Positions 25,001 through 37,554 are shown, counted from the stretch's first letter. The stretch: DNA of 64,000 bases from Oscheius onirici (GCA_932521025.1 OW051472.1:1426001-1490000); one strand, 5' to 3'. The notes: a model not told the origin generated them from the letters alone. Made by a program: numbers and translations.

Positions 25001-28000
25001 GCGTTTGTAACAGCTAAAAGACTGCCCATTTTTCGCACATTGTTTCGTAAAAACATGGCAATTGTGAAGAAATTTGCTAGTGTGCCTCTTGAATGTAAGC
25101 ACGAAATTTTTCGATCCTTTCTCTAAAATATTATATGTTTCAAGATGTCATGATAAGGTTGTGCAAGTTTGATGCATAATGGTTTCCGTTGGCAGGCTTT
25201 ATTCTAATATTTCTGCAGGAAAGTGATAAAATGCCCTAGCAAATAAAAAGAAAAATTTGAATACTCTAACGATGACAAGCTCAAATTACCTCGAAATACA
25301 CAACAAAGGATTCCTACGAATGTTGAAACATCAAAAAAACATAGAATAAAAAATCTCAAGAATTGAAAGTGCTTCATGGACATGGTATAAGCAAAAAAAC
25401 AATCTGTTAGATATCAAGAGCAGGCTGATTTTTTTTTTCAAATTCCTAATAACATGGCTTCCAGTTTACTTTTATCAATCAAACCTACGAAACCCTGAGA
25501 AAAAAGGTGTAAACATCAGGAAAACAGTTGGGATTAGATTGTAGGCAGAGAAAAATGCTTGTTTCAGGAACTCTGGCTAGCTATTTTTTCCATACGTTCT
25601 CCAAAAAAAAACTCGGTATTAGTCAACAGCTATGACACAACTTCCCTTTTTGGAACGCAGCAAAACATTCTCTCACCGGTGCTTTTGTAGCTTTCGTTAT
25701 CCTGACCATTTTTGTGTTCATTTTTTCATACGTTATATTTCCCGACAAAGAAAATTAAATCAGGTTTCATGATAGTACTGAAACATAAAAAAATATGCTT
25801 ACTTTCCACAAGTTTTGTCTCAACGCGTCTTTTGTTCAAAACCTTTTTTACCAATCGACTGTCTATGTAGAAGAACTGATTTCTTCACGAAATTCCCCGG
25901 TAATATCCTAACTCTGAAATAAAACCTCATGGTTTTTTCACACTTTTTATTTCACGCTTTCGGGCCTTTCAAGTAACCAAAAATGAACATTTTGCAGACT
26001 GTCGAGGAGCCGGTTCCCAGCAGTAACAGCCCGGTAATGGGCACGGCTGCCGAGATAGCTAGCGACGAGACGGACGAACTCAAAGTGCAGGTCAAGGAGG
26101 AGGAAATTACGTTGGTTTTTAGCTTTATTTTATCCTTAGAAAGTTGGAGGGAGAAATGTTTCGAGCTGTGCATCTAAGACAGAACAGTATTCGGTTTCGT
26201 TCTGTGGTTTCTCTTTCAATACGCCAATGGTATAGGACCTTCTACAGTTTTTCAAAAACGAGGGGTTCTCTTAGTTCAGCACTCAAAAGAAGATGTGTTT
26301 GATACTCAGCTAAAAAGATACTCAGCCAAATTGAAAAAGTCCTTTTTTTACACTCAACACTTACGCTTCAGTGTTGACTTTTATCTTGGAACCATCTTTT
26401 ACAATAGTTCGTACAGCATTCAGTTGAAAAAAAAAACTGTCACGTAAACATTCTGGAGAAATGTTTCAATGCATGCCTATAGGTTGTCACAGATTTTTAG
26501 TTTCGTTGGGTATGGGCGTTACAATCAGTTTGTAGTGTCAGTAGACTGTAAGTTTAGGTGGTTTGGGAACAATAATCAGGCCATCTCTTGCTTTCTAGCC
26601 ACTCTGTTCTAGAAAATTGGGGATCGTAAAATGCTTCAGCTATTGTGTTGTTTGGAGGCTTCTTGAGAATAATTGTTGCCAGTTCGCCATGACCGTCATT
26701 AGTGAAATTAACCTTCAAAATTTCGAAATCAACTTCGTTCCAATGTTATCATTTTTGTTTTGTAAAATTTCCTAAAGCATAGCCCGTTCGATGAACATAT
26801 AGATGGTTCTGCGATGGTTCGATGAACTGATAGATTTACGAGGTGCTCGCTGCTCGTTTGACCTGAGCCCGAGCAGGAGCAGCACCATTGAACAGAACTA
26901 TCGAATAAAGTTAGCGAAGTATCTTACGAAACAAGACTGATCGTCTTTAAACAAAAACGATTGTTCTGAAAAAAACTTTCAGGAAAGAGACTAAGTTTTG
27001 TTTCAAAAAGTGGATAAAAAGTCAGTGAATAACTTTTGCTACTTCCTCTTTTGTTTTTTCCTCAAAACTGCGAACTTATCTTCCGTTTGGTCGTGTTATC
27101 AAATGTTACAACTCTTCTTCCAAAAATGCGTTTTAGTGAACGAACCCAAGAATTTCAAGACTGACAGTTCCACAAAAAAACCTTTTAGACTTCAGTGAAA
27201 AAATAAATACAAAACTTAAAACGTACATCGCTGCGGACTTCGCTCTGAGCTTTCAAGTTTTTGGTATTGAACAACCTAGCTAGCGATTTGGCTTTCAGTT
27301 TCCTTTTTTTTGGAAAAAAAAACTCTAGAAATCGTTTCTGCTTCAATCTAGCTACAGGTATCGGAATTCCGACTTTGGTACATGAAGAAGTAACGGTTCG
27401 ATTTCCATAGGTTTTGGCAAAATACTATGAACTGTCCAAAAGAAGAGTTTGTTTCAAATCCTGGGTATGTAAGCAAAGTATGGTGTTTTCACGATCTTCC
27501 CCCTCCTAGACAGAATATTTCTGAGTCTTTTGCTCCTCTTACAGAACCACTCTCCTTGCTGCCTCTCCCGACGGCAGCGCCCACATTTTCACCTCTCGAC
27601 CCGTGGGAAAAATGGCCTAATATCGTTCATATTGGGCCGGCATCTGATGACTTTGAAATTAGACAGTCGGTTCCCATACATTATCACCATCGGCCCCGCC
27701 GCTAGTCTTCTTTTGCCTGCCCACAAAATGCTGCCGTGGAATTTCTACTTCAAAGAGCTAGAAAATCCGTTCTGGACGGGGAATTGGGGACTTTTTCCCA
27801 ACGTTCGGTCAGTTTTTCGTAAGATTTCAGAGGTGTACGTGTTTTTCTCGTTGAGAACATCCGCGAAGAGAATGAATCAGGCGGTGACGAGACTCTCGCG
27901 CACACATGCGAGAACTGTAGTTCATTTTGTCGCGGGAAAACAAGGGTCTGGGAAAGGGTATGCCAGGTTCAGAGTTTTCGGGAACAGTACAGTTCTGTCT

Positions 28001-31000
28001 CTCAGTCGCTGCCTCTCTGTCCCTTTCAAAGCAGTCCTTTCTTTTTCACTCGATCCATGAGTGTTTTGCCCTGATGAGTGTCCCTACACGACAAAAAAAG
28101 TGAGAATTCTAGTTTCAATAACTCTACCGAATCGTGCAATTGGTCTGGGAAAGGGTGCGTGTAACAGATTGACAGACTTTTGAGTTTTCTGGAATAGTAC
28201 AGTTCTCATTCTTTAACCCTCATTTTTTCTCTCTGAAATCGAGAAGCTTTCGTTTCACTGTCAGCATAAAACCTGGCTAGCAAATGTGAAAACAATGAGC
28301 GTACCGTGGCTTTCTCCTATAAAAAATAATGGAACTGGATGTATGGCTCATTTTTAGAAACAAATTTTGGCAAAAAAACCTCTACCAAATTGTGTCGATT
28401 TCATAGAAACGTAAAAAAGGAAGTTTCAAGTTTGTGTCATAAAAAAACCAGCGCTTTTCCAAACCTTCAGTCGTTCTCCTGTTTGGAAAAACCAATCGTA
28501 ACTTTGTTTTTCCAAACTAACTACTTTTTACGTCTTTTTACCAAAAAAAAACGAAATCTCTGCTTTTTTTGCAAAAATCAATGTTTCGCCATATAGTAAT
28601 AGTCTTCCTTGTCTGACTATGTTCGATTTATGGGCCCTATAGACCTTGAAACAGTGAAAACAAAAAACAAAAAGCCATTTCCGCATATTTTCGGTTGATC
28701 AAGACAGTTTGGAACATATTCGGTTCCTAGAACTTGTTTGTTTCACTGTCAGCATATAACTGGAGAGTCCCACATGTAAGTAATTCAAGACTCTTTGAAT
28801 AGCGGAAATGAGTACTGTATCTTTGTTTTAGATGCTTTGTTTTGAGAAAATTGTTCTCACAAAAATGTTTCAGGTTTCAGATTTATCATACTCCAGTGAT
28901 TTTTCCCATTTCGTGATACTTCGTTGTCTTTGCAATCACCGTAATCGTTTTTTAGAAGAAAAAAAAAAGTACTTTTAGTCTAGCTGGTTTGTCCTACACT
29001 GGTCAAAAAGACTTTTCCAACTGACTGCTCAATATCCGACTCTCTCCCGGCCCATTTCCATAATTGACTGACACGTCGCGGTGGTGTCAGGTTGATAGTT
29101 ATGGCTCTGATCTCTCCCCTCTCTCTGTGTGTGAATATAATCGGCCTAGTGCAATTATTCAGGGTTTATGTATGCATCCGTCCCTATTATAGTCGCTCCC
29201 CTGGTCGAGAGAACACTTTTTTGACAACAACAAGTGTTTTTTTTAACATTTTTAGTCTCTGTAGAGGCAATTTTCATGCTGAAAACAATATTTTTGGTTT
29301 TTCCATGTTTGGGATTTGTGACATGTCCGATTCGAAGACGAACAAAAAGTGCTCAGTTCGGTTCGAAGCAACTTGCGTTTTTATCAATTCAGCAGCTTTC
29401 ATTTTGTGTCCTGTCAAAAGTTTCAAGAAACCTACTTAATTTGGCTCGGCGAAAACTTTTAAATTTCTCTTCCTTGCTTTACAAATCAAAATTTCGCCTG
29501 TAAAAAGAGAAGGGAACCTGCTTTGAACCGCGTAACCCGATAACCTGACATTTCTGTAACTAGCGGTGATTTTTTTCCTTATCACAAGCTGCAGATCAAT
29601 TTTTTCTGAGCCTCGTCAAGAATACGGAAACAGCGAAACAAAACAAATATGCTTCTTTGAGAATGTTTTTTTAAATTCTGTACAAGAAAAGGGTTGAATT
29701 TTGAAGAAGAAAGATTTTTTTTTCATGCTTCAACCGCAGTATATGACCATTCGTGGCTTTTTCGAGTGTTGCGTTCGTTTAGAAGTTTTTCATAAAATAT
29801 TTTATTCATAAAAGAATTTACAGGAACGTGGAGGAGACAGTCAAGCCGTCAGTCATGGACCAGACGGAAATGCTGAGAAAGTTGACAGAGCTTCTGGGAG
29901 CCCAGTTTCCGATGCCTACAGTAACCTCAGCGGCTCTCTTCCCCGCTTCGTTTCCTCTTTTCAACAACACGGGTGAGTTACGCTCTTTCTTCACCCGAAT
30001 CTTTAGACACCCCCCCCCCTTCCAGTTTTCAAAACTTTGTTGATTTCACAAAAAGTAGATAGACTGTAGGCTCTCTGTAGGCGACTGTCGTTCCTAAAGC
30101 AAATGTTTCTTACAATTAGTAATATGACTGAGTAGGTTACTATATTTTGGGACGGTTATAATGGAAAAGAACCCTTCCTGGAGCTTCCATCACGTGTATT
30201 ATAATTTCCACAACATTTGTTCTCAAACTCAAACAAAATATTGGGTTTCACGAATGTTTCGTATACTACAGGCGTTACATGGATTTACTGGACCCTCATT
30301 TTCGTCACTTACTTTCAACTTTCTACTCTTTCTAAAGTCTGAAGTCTGGAGCCGTTAGTCTGCGAAAACTATCAGTTTTCACGAAACGGTCACATACCTT
30401 ATATTTGTTTCACTTGCTGTTCATGACCTAACAAGTTTCAACGTAACCTCTTCTTTCCCATCAAAATGTGTGTATCTCTGTAACCAAAATAGCCAAAAAG
30501 GCGCTATGTTTCAAGAAGTACGTAAACAGTGGTGATTCAAGGTTTTATTGCGTATTCCAGAATATCTCCTAAAAATCAAATTTCCACACTTTTAGGTTGC
30601 ACTCTGGACCTCTCTGCCTTCCAATCCAACGGGGAAACCAATTCTACCAATAACAACCTGGTCAATTTTTTCGGAAACGCGACTTTTCCGGCTCTCGGTG
30701 AGTCTTTTTGCAGTTATTCTGATGATGAGAAAGTTGTAGCAATCAACACCTCGACCCCAACGAATCTCTCTGGAGTCATTCCTTCAGCTTCACAGAATAC
30801 GGTAGGTTTTTGAATGGTACCTTATATTTGACGAGAAAGATCAGAGAACAATGCCATGTAGTTTTTCGATTTCTTCAAACAATTTTCCGTCTTTTTCTTT
30901 CACTAAACGAATTGTGTTTTCACTGAAGTATGGCTCGAAAAGAAAGTTCATAGAATGGGCAAAGGGCTCAGAGGGACAGAGAGACAGAGGGATAGACTGT

Positions 31001-34000
31001 TAACTGTTTTGAAAAGGAGAAAACTAGATCACTTAGCCCCAGAGGGCCGTAGCACAACTTGTAATTAAAAACTCCACTTTTGAGATCTTTCTGTCTACAG
31101 AACAATACAAAAAAGCGTAGGAAACTTTGCAAAACAAGATTCTTGAATAAAGGTCACACATTCAACGGGGTTTCTTACTTCATTTTTTTCTTGTTCCAAA
31201 GTCTAGCTAAAAGCTACTGCAGATTTGGCTTTCAATGAATCGCGTGAAGACATGTAAAAAATAATAATATTTCCTTGCAGGACCGTCTCCGAACGCCCAA
31301 TCTCTCCTCCAACTCTTTGGCCAATTCCAAGGGTCCCGTCAAGAGGAAGCTCTTTGAATCTACTAGTCGAGATGTGAGTCAAATTTTTCTAGAAAGCACG
31401 AAAAAAAATTTCTAGGTTATGAGAGGAACTGGACAGGGCATTACCAAAGAGGAGAGAAGTGATCTGGACGACCTGGAAAACTTTGCTCAGATGTTCAAGA
31501 AGCAGAGGATCAAGTTTGGTGAGTACTGAATGGAAAAGACGCTATTTTGGTTGTGTAGCAGAAATTTTTGCAAGAAAATGTTTCGAAGGATCCATAAAAG
31601 AGCGAGCAGTGCTGTTACGCTAATTCTGGCAGGTTGATAGTTGGAAAAAAGTTGCTTTTAGAAAAAGCTTCAATGCTGGTTCTTGTAGAAAAACAAGAGT
31701 ACGCTCCGGTAGAAATGCCAGTACGATCCTAGACTCACTGGATGTAGACATATTTTCTGCAAAAAAAACTGTTTCGAAAAACATACATATGACCATATAG
31801 TTTTGGCTTTCGATTTTTGGTCTGGTGGGTAGCGAAGAAAAGCTGATTTTTGTAAAATGTTTCATACATTGTTGAAGTATACAGCGCTATATATTAAGTC
31901 TTCGCAGTAGAAATGTTCGATATGGAAGAAGTCATTTATGAAAATCTTGGCTGAGCACACAAACGTTGGATACTCGGCCAAGATTTTTGCAAAGTGACCT
32001 TTTTCAAAAAGAACATTTTTCCTGCGAGACAGCCCCAATTTTTGATGACTTCATTTACGAGGACCTGAGAGAAAAATGGTACAAAAATCTGTTCAGAAAG
32101 TGTGTGCAACTTGTTTCAAACATGACTAATGTACCGTGATTGGAAAAAAACTTGAACCTATTTGTTCGACTCGAATTCCGCCGGCAGTAAAAAGTAGCGA
32201 AAATGTCACATAAAAAACATTTCAGGCTTCACCCAAGGAGACGTTGGCGTTGCTCTGGGCCGTCGCTACGGCACCGACTTCTCTCAAACCACCATTTCCC
32301 GCTTCGAAGCTCTGAACCTCTCATTCAAGAATATGTGCAAGCTGCGTCCGCTCCTGAAGGAATGGCTGACTGATGCTGAGGCAGCTATTGCCAATGGAGC
32401 TTCGTTGAACGATCTGCTGGAGAGACCGAGTGCCGAGAAGGCTGTCAAGGTAGGTGGAGATACACCGAAAATCTTATTGCGAAGCAATTCTTTGTTTATT
32501 TCTTACCCGTACCTTGGAACATTTGTGTTTCCTAAAAAATGCAGTAACAGTAAAAGAGATTTTTCGTTTTCAATCTCTTGACAGCGTTTTTCGCAAACCT
32601 CTAATGTTCTTCTCAAAAAATTTTTACACTTTTACTACGAAAAAATATACATTGTGGATTGTGAAGCAATTTCTTGGTGATAACTTAGTCAAAACGTGAA
32701 ACATCTTTCTCTGCCAAATCGCGGAATTCTCAGATTGCTAAATTTGAGCAGTGAATTCAAACAACTTTTGGCACTGAATTTTCATGCTCCGGCCAAAAAA
32801 AAAAATAATGTCCATCTTTCCAAATTCATTGTCGTGAATTTTCTTGCCCAACTGAGTTTCCTTCTATCTGCAGTTCTCACCCAGTCTTGTACCTTGGTAA
32901 TATTTCTGGGGTTGCTGGGGTTGCTCTCGATTATTTCATCTGATCCGGAAAAGAAATTATTGAAAAGAAATAACCGGTGCAGCGCTTACGCTCTTCTGGA
33001 AAGACGTATTCACTCCTTTTTACCTACAAAAAGTTTCAAATTTTCTTGTTTTCCAAAAATAAAATTCAATTGTTTCGTGAAGGATAGAAAAGCAGCAGTT
33101 TTGAAGAACCAGTGATTATCAAAGCAAAACCAAATCCACCCCGCGCGGAGCGGCTTTGCCTTCCATTTGTGCGAAACGCTTTTAGCCTGAAATAGCGCGT
33201 TTGTGTGAACTACGCAACTGGACAAAAAGAGAACAATATCTCTTACAAAAGTCAAATCCTCGTGTTTTCTCATAGGATCACTCTTTTATCGTCTGTTCCG
33301 GAAACTATAAAAGTGGAGAAAGAGAACGTTAGGCTGAAAAGTTAGAGAACACCTTTTTCATTGGGAGAGAATCTAGTTGTTGTTCTTCACATTTCCATTC
33401 TACTCGTTGTATCAGATATCAACTAGTTCCCTTTGTTTCCAGATTCAGTGTTTTCCGCAACTGTACTTCTGTCACTAACCTCTTCTAAAACAGTCAAAGA
33501 TACTAATCCTTGCCCCCCTTCTAACAGTGTCATGCTTCTAAAAAATAACGTGCAGTAACATTGAAGAATGTTCACTAGTTCACTCTGGGATGTGAGTCCA
33601 ACTTGTTGTCTTTTTTTCGATCTTTAGTCAGGTTTGCTGAAACAGACGATAAAATAGTGAACTATGAGAAAAGACGAGGATTTGACTTTTGTAAGAGATA
33701 TTGTTCTCTTTTTGTCTAGTTGCGTAGTTCACACAAAAGTATTGTTCTCTTTTTGTCCGGTCAGTAAAACAAGGGGCAAAGACAAATCCCCTTACTCTTC
33801 AAAGAATCCACTTTTTCAAAGATCCAGATTGTTCTTATCATTGTCAGATTTCCAAACTTTCAATATACTTCTTTTTTCTAAGTCCAGTGTTTCACGAATA
33901 ACATAAAGCGAACAATTTTTGGGATCTAACACTCCCTGGCTTATTACATTTTTTCCAATTTCCAGAACGAATCCCCAATTCCTGCCTCAGATCCGAATTC

Positions 34001-35610
34001 TTTTGGAGAGACGGTCAAGAGACGCAGGAAGAGGACGAATCTCGATGTGGCTCAGCGAACAACTCTGGACGCCTACTTTGCAATGAATCCTCGCCCGGAT
34101 CATGAGAGAATGACCGAAATTGCCAATCTTCTCGACCTGGACAGGGATGTGAGTCTCTATTTTTGTTTTTTTTTGCCTCTCTGACAGTAAAAAGGGAGAC
34201 TGGGTCAGTTTGAGCTTTTGTCAGCTTTTTTTGTACACAACTTTCGGAAATTCGTACTGATCCCGATATAAAGTTAGGCCCCCTGGAAAATTGGACAGAA
34301 ATTAAGTGAACATGTGAAAGTTGGTTTTCTCTGAAATGTTTCACTGGCTGCATATAACGGAAAGCTTTCGGCAAGGGTCAGTAGTACTGCGGCCTACATA
34401 CTACGAAAAAAATACAGACGTTTTCACCAGGCTGGTCCTTACCTCTTTCTATCTTTTTCCCTATCGGGCTCCCAAAAAAACATAACGTAATTTAGAATGT
34501 CTTGTAGCACTAAAACTTTAGCAAGCGTGGAAAGAAGAATTGAAGACAAAAAAAGGTTGAAAAAGGTTTCAATTTTACCGTATGAACGTAGGGGAAAAAC
34601 AGTTCAGAGATGCGCCTCGTGCCAAGGAAAACCACAAAAAATAACTATAGTTTGTCGGAGGTTGGTCTAGTTTCCTAATGTGTAAAGTGCCGGGAGAACA
34701 AACTGAAACAGGATACTGGAAGCGAGAATATACTGAAACAAAAGGAAAATTTCAGGTGGTTCGCGTTTGGTTCTGCAATCGGCGCCAAAAGATGAGACGC
34801 ACAGATGAGCCGGATCAGCCAGAAGACGCTCTTCTCTCCTCTCTCAGGGTAGGTTCTTACCTCAAAACGGTTGAAAATTCACTGAAAAATAACAAGTTTC
34901 AGTCAATACTAATAACTTTGTTCTTTTCGAATTTTCCATTAGAGAAAGACGAAGTCGGAATGATAACAGTGGAATTTTGGGAAGTTTCGTACGTAAGCAG
35001 AAAGTACAGACTTCGACCTATGTGAATTTTTTTCTGGCCTTTCAGAATTTTGTAATGAACAGGGCAACAAAACCTTTTTAGTTGAAAAAATCTTGGGGGT
35101 CGTGCCAAGACAAATTTCTTTCAAAATGTTCTTATGACCATCGGTTCTCTCAAGTTTTTAGTATTGCCTTGATCTTAATCATTGCAGAAAAAAAAAATGA
35201 AACATTTCTGTTGGACTGGAATCACTTCGAAATAATGTCGTAAAATCATTTTTGTTTCAAGAATCGTCCATATTTTTAGGCCTTGCAGTTTTTGCAGTTC
35301 AATTGTTTTTCAAAGCTTCAAAATAGTCTGTTCAAAATGCTGTAGCATGTTGGATACTCAGTCAACAAAAAGGCGAGGTCGATTCAAATAGTATATTTTA
35401 AACTTGAATAGAATAGAATATTCATTTTTCCATAGGTAAAACATTGCAAAACTTGCACAAAAAGTTCACAATTTTTCTTCAAAATACCCACATAAGCACC
35501 GTTTCCTACGAGTTTTCAATGATTTCCGCTGACATCATCACAAAATTCAATGAACGAAATTTCAGGCCATCGCCCAAGGAGACTCCTCTTCCGATTCTCT
35601 TCAGCCCTAA
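19004..35610 (+). CDS. ceh-18: POU-homeobox transcription factor CEH-18, 11 exons
   Basis: Coding exons: 19026-19059, 20312-20409, 25998-26110, 29824-29972, 30596-30801, 31281-31373, 31416-31518, 32226-32449, 33966-34148, 34756-34848, 35566-35610; phases agree at every join, giving 446 residues. The POU-specific domain is about 244-318 ([26 protein letters not shown]). The homeodomain is about 358-417 (basic start RRRKRT, helix 3 RVWFCNRRQ). The linker and long N-terminal region are poorly conserved. Known for C. elegans ceh-18: nuclear regulator of gonadal sheath and epidermal differentiation and of oocyte maturation. The tail after the homeodomain is short (ends SSSDSLQP), shorter than I recall for C. 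elegans. The first exon follows CTTTCAG, so it is probably an SL1 acceptor. N-terminal exons 1-2 are inferred by phase (about 0.7 sure); exons 7-10 are certain. Confidence 0.93.
20670..20915. repeat. Low-complexity AGAGACTGAGAG tract
   Basis: About 245 bp of imperfect repeats of GAGAGACTGAGA and GAGACAGAGA. Related tracts occur at 1-120, 41210-41370, 47960-48020 and 55270-55500. They give long spurious reading frames rich in serine/leucine or arginine/glutamate. Confidence 0.8.
21097..21360 (-). mobile_element. Compact Helitron-like element
   Basis: On the minus strand the element starts TCTAATCTAAACTATC after an A and contains AAAGCGCAATGGTGTCTGTC near its 5' end, shared with the element at 51.3 kb. 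It ends CTGG before a T. A perfect hairpin GACGGC-GAAA-GCCGTC stands about 10 nt before the 3' end. TC start, subterminal hairpin, CTRR-like end and A/T insertion are the Helitron signature. At 264 bp it is non-autonomous. Confidence 0.78.
23510..24390. repeat. Diverged tandem array in ceh-18 intron 2
   Basis: Four to five copies of a unit containing CAAATACTCTAAACTCGTCC, then TTTGTTTCAAAATTTC, CTATAAACTACTGAC and GATGGTCAACATCT. The two best copies start near 23515 and 23752, giving a unit of about 237 bp. Later copies (about 23930, 24050, 24264) are shortened and more diverged. Confidence 0.7.
24420..24610. promoter_or_regulatory. Candidate intronic enhancer of ceh-18
   Basis: A compact block of markedly higher GC content inside a T-rich intron. 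It includes TTATTAGCATAAAATAGC, TATTGACGTCGGCC, GGAGGCCATGGCCCCC and ATATGTCTCTTTTAG. It has no open frame with splice signals. Composition, unique sequence and position in the largest intron of a developmental gene suggest a cis-regulatory module. This is inference only. Confidence 0.35.
26111..29823 (+). other. Large intron 3 of ceh-18
   Basis: A 3.7-kb intron with no supported gene. The longest frame, near 27530-28060 (176 codons), lacks splice or family support and overlaps another frame at 27427-27705 in a balanced-composition island; I treat both as chance. Other content: a paired GATACTCAGC motif near 26310 and a second island at 28990-29140. Confidence 0.5.
30698..30739 (+). other. 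Possible 42-nt phase-neutral intron in ceh-18 exon 5
   Basis: Within exon 5 a strong donor GTGAGT (30698) is followed by a pyrimidine run and a plausible acceptor GTTGTAG ending at 30739. The segment is exactly 14 codons, open in frame (starts GESFCSYS), and its removal keeps the frame. The protein would be 432 instead of 446 residues. A nearer TTTTTGCAG at 30713 would leave a 16-nt intron, too short to splice. Confidence 0.5.
32450..33965 (+). other. Intron 8 of ceh-18, between the two DNA-binding domains
   Basis: A 1.5-kb intron separating POU-specific and homeodomain exons. It contains an inverted repeat at about 33195-33300 and 33640-33745. A reading frame at 32696-33115 is open for 139 codons but has no family resemblance or splice support, and I do not call it. 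Confidence 0.6.
33170..33760. mobile_element. Inverted-repeat element (MITE-like) in ceh-18 intron 8
   Basis: Arms at about 33195-33300 and 33640-33745 are inverted copies. The right arm reads CAGACGATAAAATAGTGAAC, then ATGAGAAAAGACGAGGATTTG and GAGATATTGTTCTC, and the left arm carries its reverse complement. The block 33540-33745 has a further copy at about 50370-50540 with the same order of motifs. Both arms give the same false peptide start ([14 protein letters not shown]). Element limits and target duplication are not resolved. Confidence 0.7.
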
Positions 35611-37261
35611 ACTCTTAGGCTTTTCGCCGAAAAACCCCGATTTTTCAAGCCAAACGCGGTGACCCCTTACTTCCTTCCCCTATTACCCAATTTTAGTTGA
35701 AATTATCCAATTTTTCAAAAATATTCGGGTCCTACCTTCCCGTGTGCCTCTTCACCTCCTCTCCCGATTCTACCCACTTTTCTCAGGTTTTTTTGTTGAA
35801 TTTTTCGCGCATTTTCCCGGTGGCATTTTCCCCAAGGCATTTTAACACTAAAAGCCATATAAAACAGGGTAAAAATGAGCATTTTTATCGAGATTTTTAG
35901 CATTTTTAGTCCCCGGTAAATTTAGTATTTTTGAGCCCGGTTTTCATGCATTTCCTCCTGGTGTTTCCGTACAGATTTCCGAGTGATTACTGCATCTTCT
36001 CACACCCGTACTTTGTTGTTTTGAGTGGCCTTCTTTCTGCGTCTTTTCAAGTGGAATAAATGTATTTTTGAGGTTTTTTTCAACTGTCTCTACGGTTTTC
36101 AATTTTTCTCAGATTAAAATTTCCACGAATTAATTTTTTTTGCAGGCAACAATTGTTGAAGAGGATCTGCTTATCTGTCCGGTCCCTATAAATTCCTCTC
36201 CTAAAATGTCTGTCGAAAAGTCCATTATACCTATTTTTGCGATCTCTATGAATGCGAGAAGAATTTGTGAAAAACTATAGTCTGTTCAAAATGTAGAGAG
36301 CATAATAACGAGGCGTCCAAGTATCTTCATGGGCAAAACAAGCAGCGCATCAATGGGTAAAGTTCGCTGCGAGACCAATACTCACAACTATAGCGTTCAA
36401 ATGTTGGATACTCAGCCAAAATATGCAGACAAAAATAATTTTACCTGCTCTGTTCGCAAAAGTACGTAAGGATTACGTATTGTCATTTTTCACGTGGTTT
36501 TCTCCAAGTTTTCTTCTTGTCATATTTTTCATCGATGAACACGTATGCACTTGTAAAATACTTTAAACTGGATGAAAATTTATAACTACGAGCAGAAAAA
36601 TGTATTCACGTGACCAGCTTCCCACAGGATTCCCGTACGCAATTCCCGCGGGAATGGGAACACGGTGATGCAGTTTTCTGCCAATGTTTTAGTATTTTCC
36701 TCATTTTTATATTTTTTGCAAGTGTATCTGCGCTGCGTTCATCGAAGAAACATAAAAGAACGGGAGAAATTTGGAGAAAACCACACCAAAAACGGCATGA
36801 CGTGCGCTTTACGCACTTTTGCGTACGGGATTCCCGCACATCACTGGATCAGGATCATTCAAATAAGCTCAGCTGACTACGACATGATCAATCAGGTCCA
36901 AAGCGTTGGCGAAGAGTTGACAGGATTTCGAGTGATGATGATCAACATGCGCGAATTTATAAGCATAGAGTAAAACAAGTTTTTTGTTTTCAAGAATGGA
37001 ATTGCTTTTTTGCGGTCCTTTTAAATTATTATTTGACTTTCAAAATTATATGTTTCTGCACTCTCAGACTCTTTTACTCTTTGCAATTTCATGCGTTTGT
37101 TCCAGAAGTTTTTCAAAATTGTTTTGCTTCGAAAAGTCTATATTGTGAGGTTCTTTAACAATTTTCACTTACAAAGATCTTGCAAATTATGGCGACGTCA
37201 AAATGAAAAAGTTGAATTCGAAAACCTGCGACTATGAGAGACCGGAAAACTCTGCCAAACT
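35611..37261. other. Intergenic, ceh-18 to rml-3 (convergent genes)
   Basis: Holds the 3' UTR of ceh-18, then repeats: a GATACTCAGCC motif copy at 36405-36420 and a GCGTACGGGATTCCCG-type inverted repeat (about 36615-36660 against 36820-36840). No gene was recognised. Confidence 0.5.
36055..36060 (+). terminator. ceh-18: Poly(A) signal of ceh-18
   Basis: AATAAA, 445 nt after the stop codon at 35608-35610, in a T-rich context. No other canonical hexamer is nearer to the stop, so the 3' UTR is about 460 nt if this site is used. Confidence 0.6.
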
Positions 37262-37267
37262 TTTATT
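37262..37267 (-). terminator. rml-3: Poly(A) signal of rml-3
   Basis: AATAAA on the minus strand, 47 nt after the TAA at 37316-37314. Confidence 0.75.
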
Positions 37268-37313
37268 ATACAGTAATACCCAAACAAGATACAGTCAGCT
37301 AGAATATGGTCGC

Positions 37314-37481
37314 TTACAAATCCCTCAGATCCTTGTGCTGGGTGTCTCGCTCACTGACGATGATCTTGTCCTTGTCCATTATGGGCCAAGCGACGGAAAT
37401 GTCAGTGTCGAAGGGGTTGATTCCTGAAGATTCCTGATCAAATCGAGCTCGACTCGGCTCGAGTCGAGTCGCCCAAGTATA

Positions 37482-37554
<73 letters not shown>

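Larger units (their letters stand above)
20410..25997 (+). other. Large intron 2 of ceh-18
   Basis: A 5.6-kb intron with no gene inside it that I can support. It holds a balanced-composition island at 20480-20640 (ATCGATATGCGC, TTTTGCATAAT), a GACAGAGA-type low-complexity tract at 20680-20910, a Helitron-like element at 21097-21360, an island at 22190-22340, a diverged tandem array at 23510-24380 and a compact island at 24420-24600 that resembles an enhancer. Large introns in developmental regulators commonly host such elements. Confidence 0.55.

Noticed and set aside
27427-28060. Overlapping long frames (92 and 176 codons) in ceh-18 intron 3
   Set aside because: Two frames compete over the same bases, neither shows a domain or bordering splice signals in phase, and the high-GC island explains the lack of stops.
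30698-30713. Apparent 16-nt intron GTGAGT...TTTGCAG in ceh-18 exon 5
   Set aside because: Far below the minimum intron length and removal would shift the frame; the 42-nt alternative is the only workable option.
32696-33115. 139-codon frame inside ceh-18 intron 8
   Set aside because: T-rich composition, no motif, no signal peptide followed by a plausible mature domain, and it overlaps a repeat arm.
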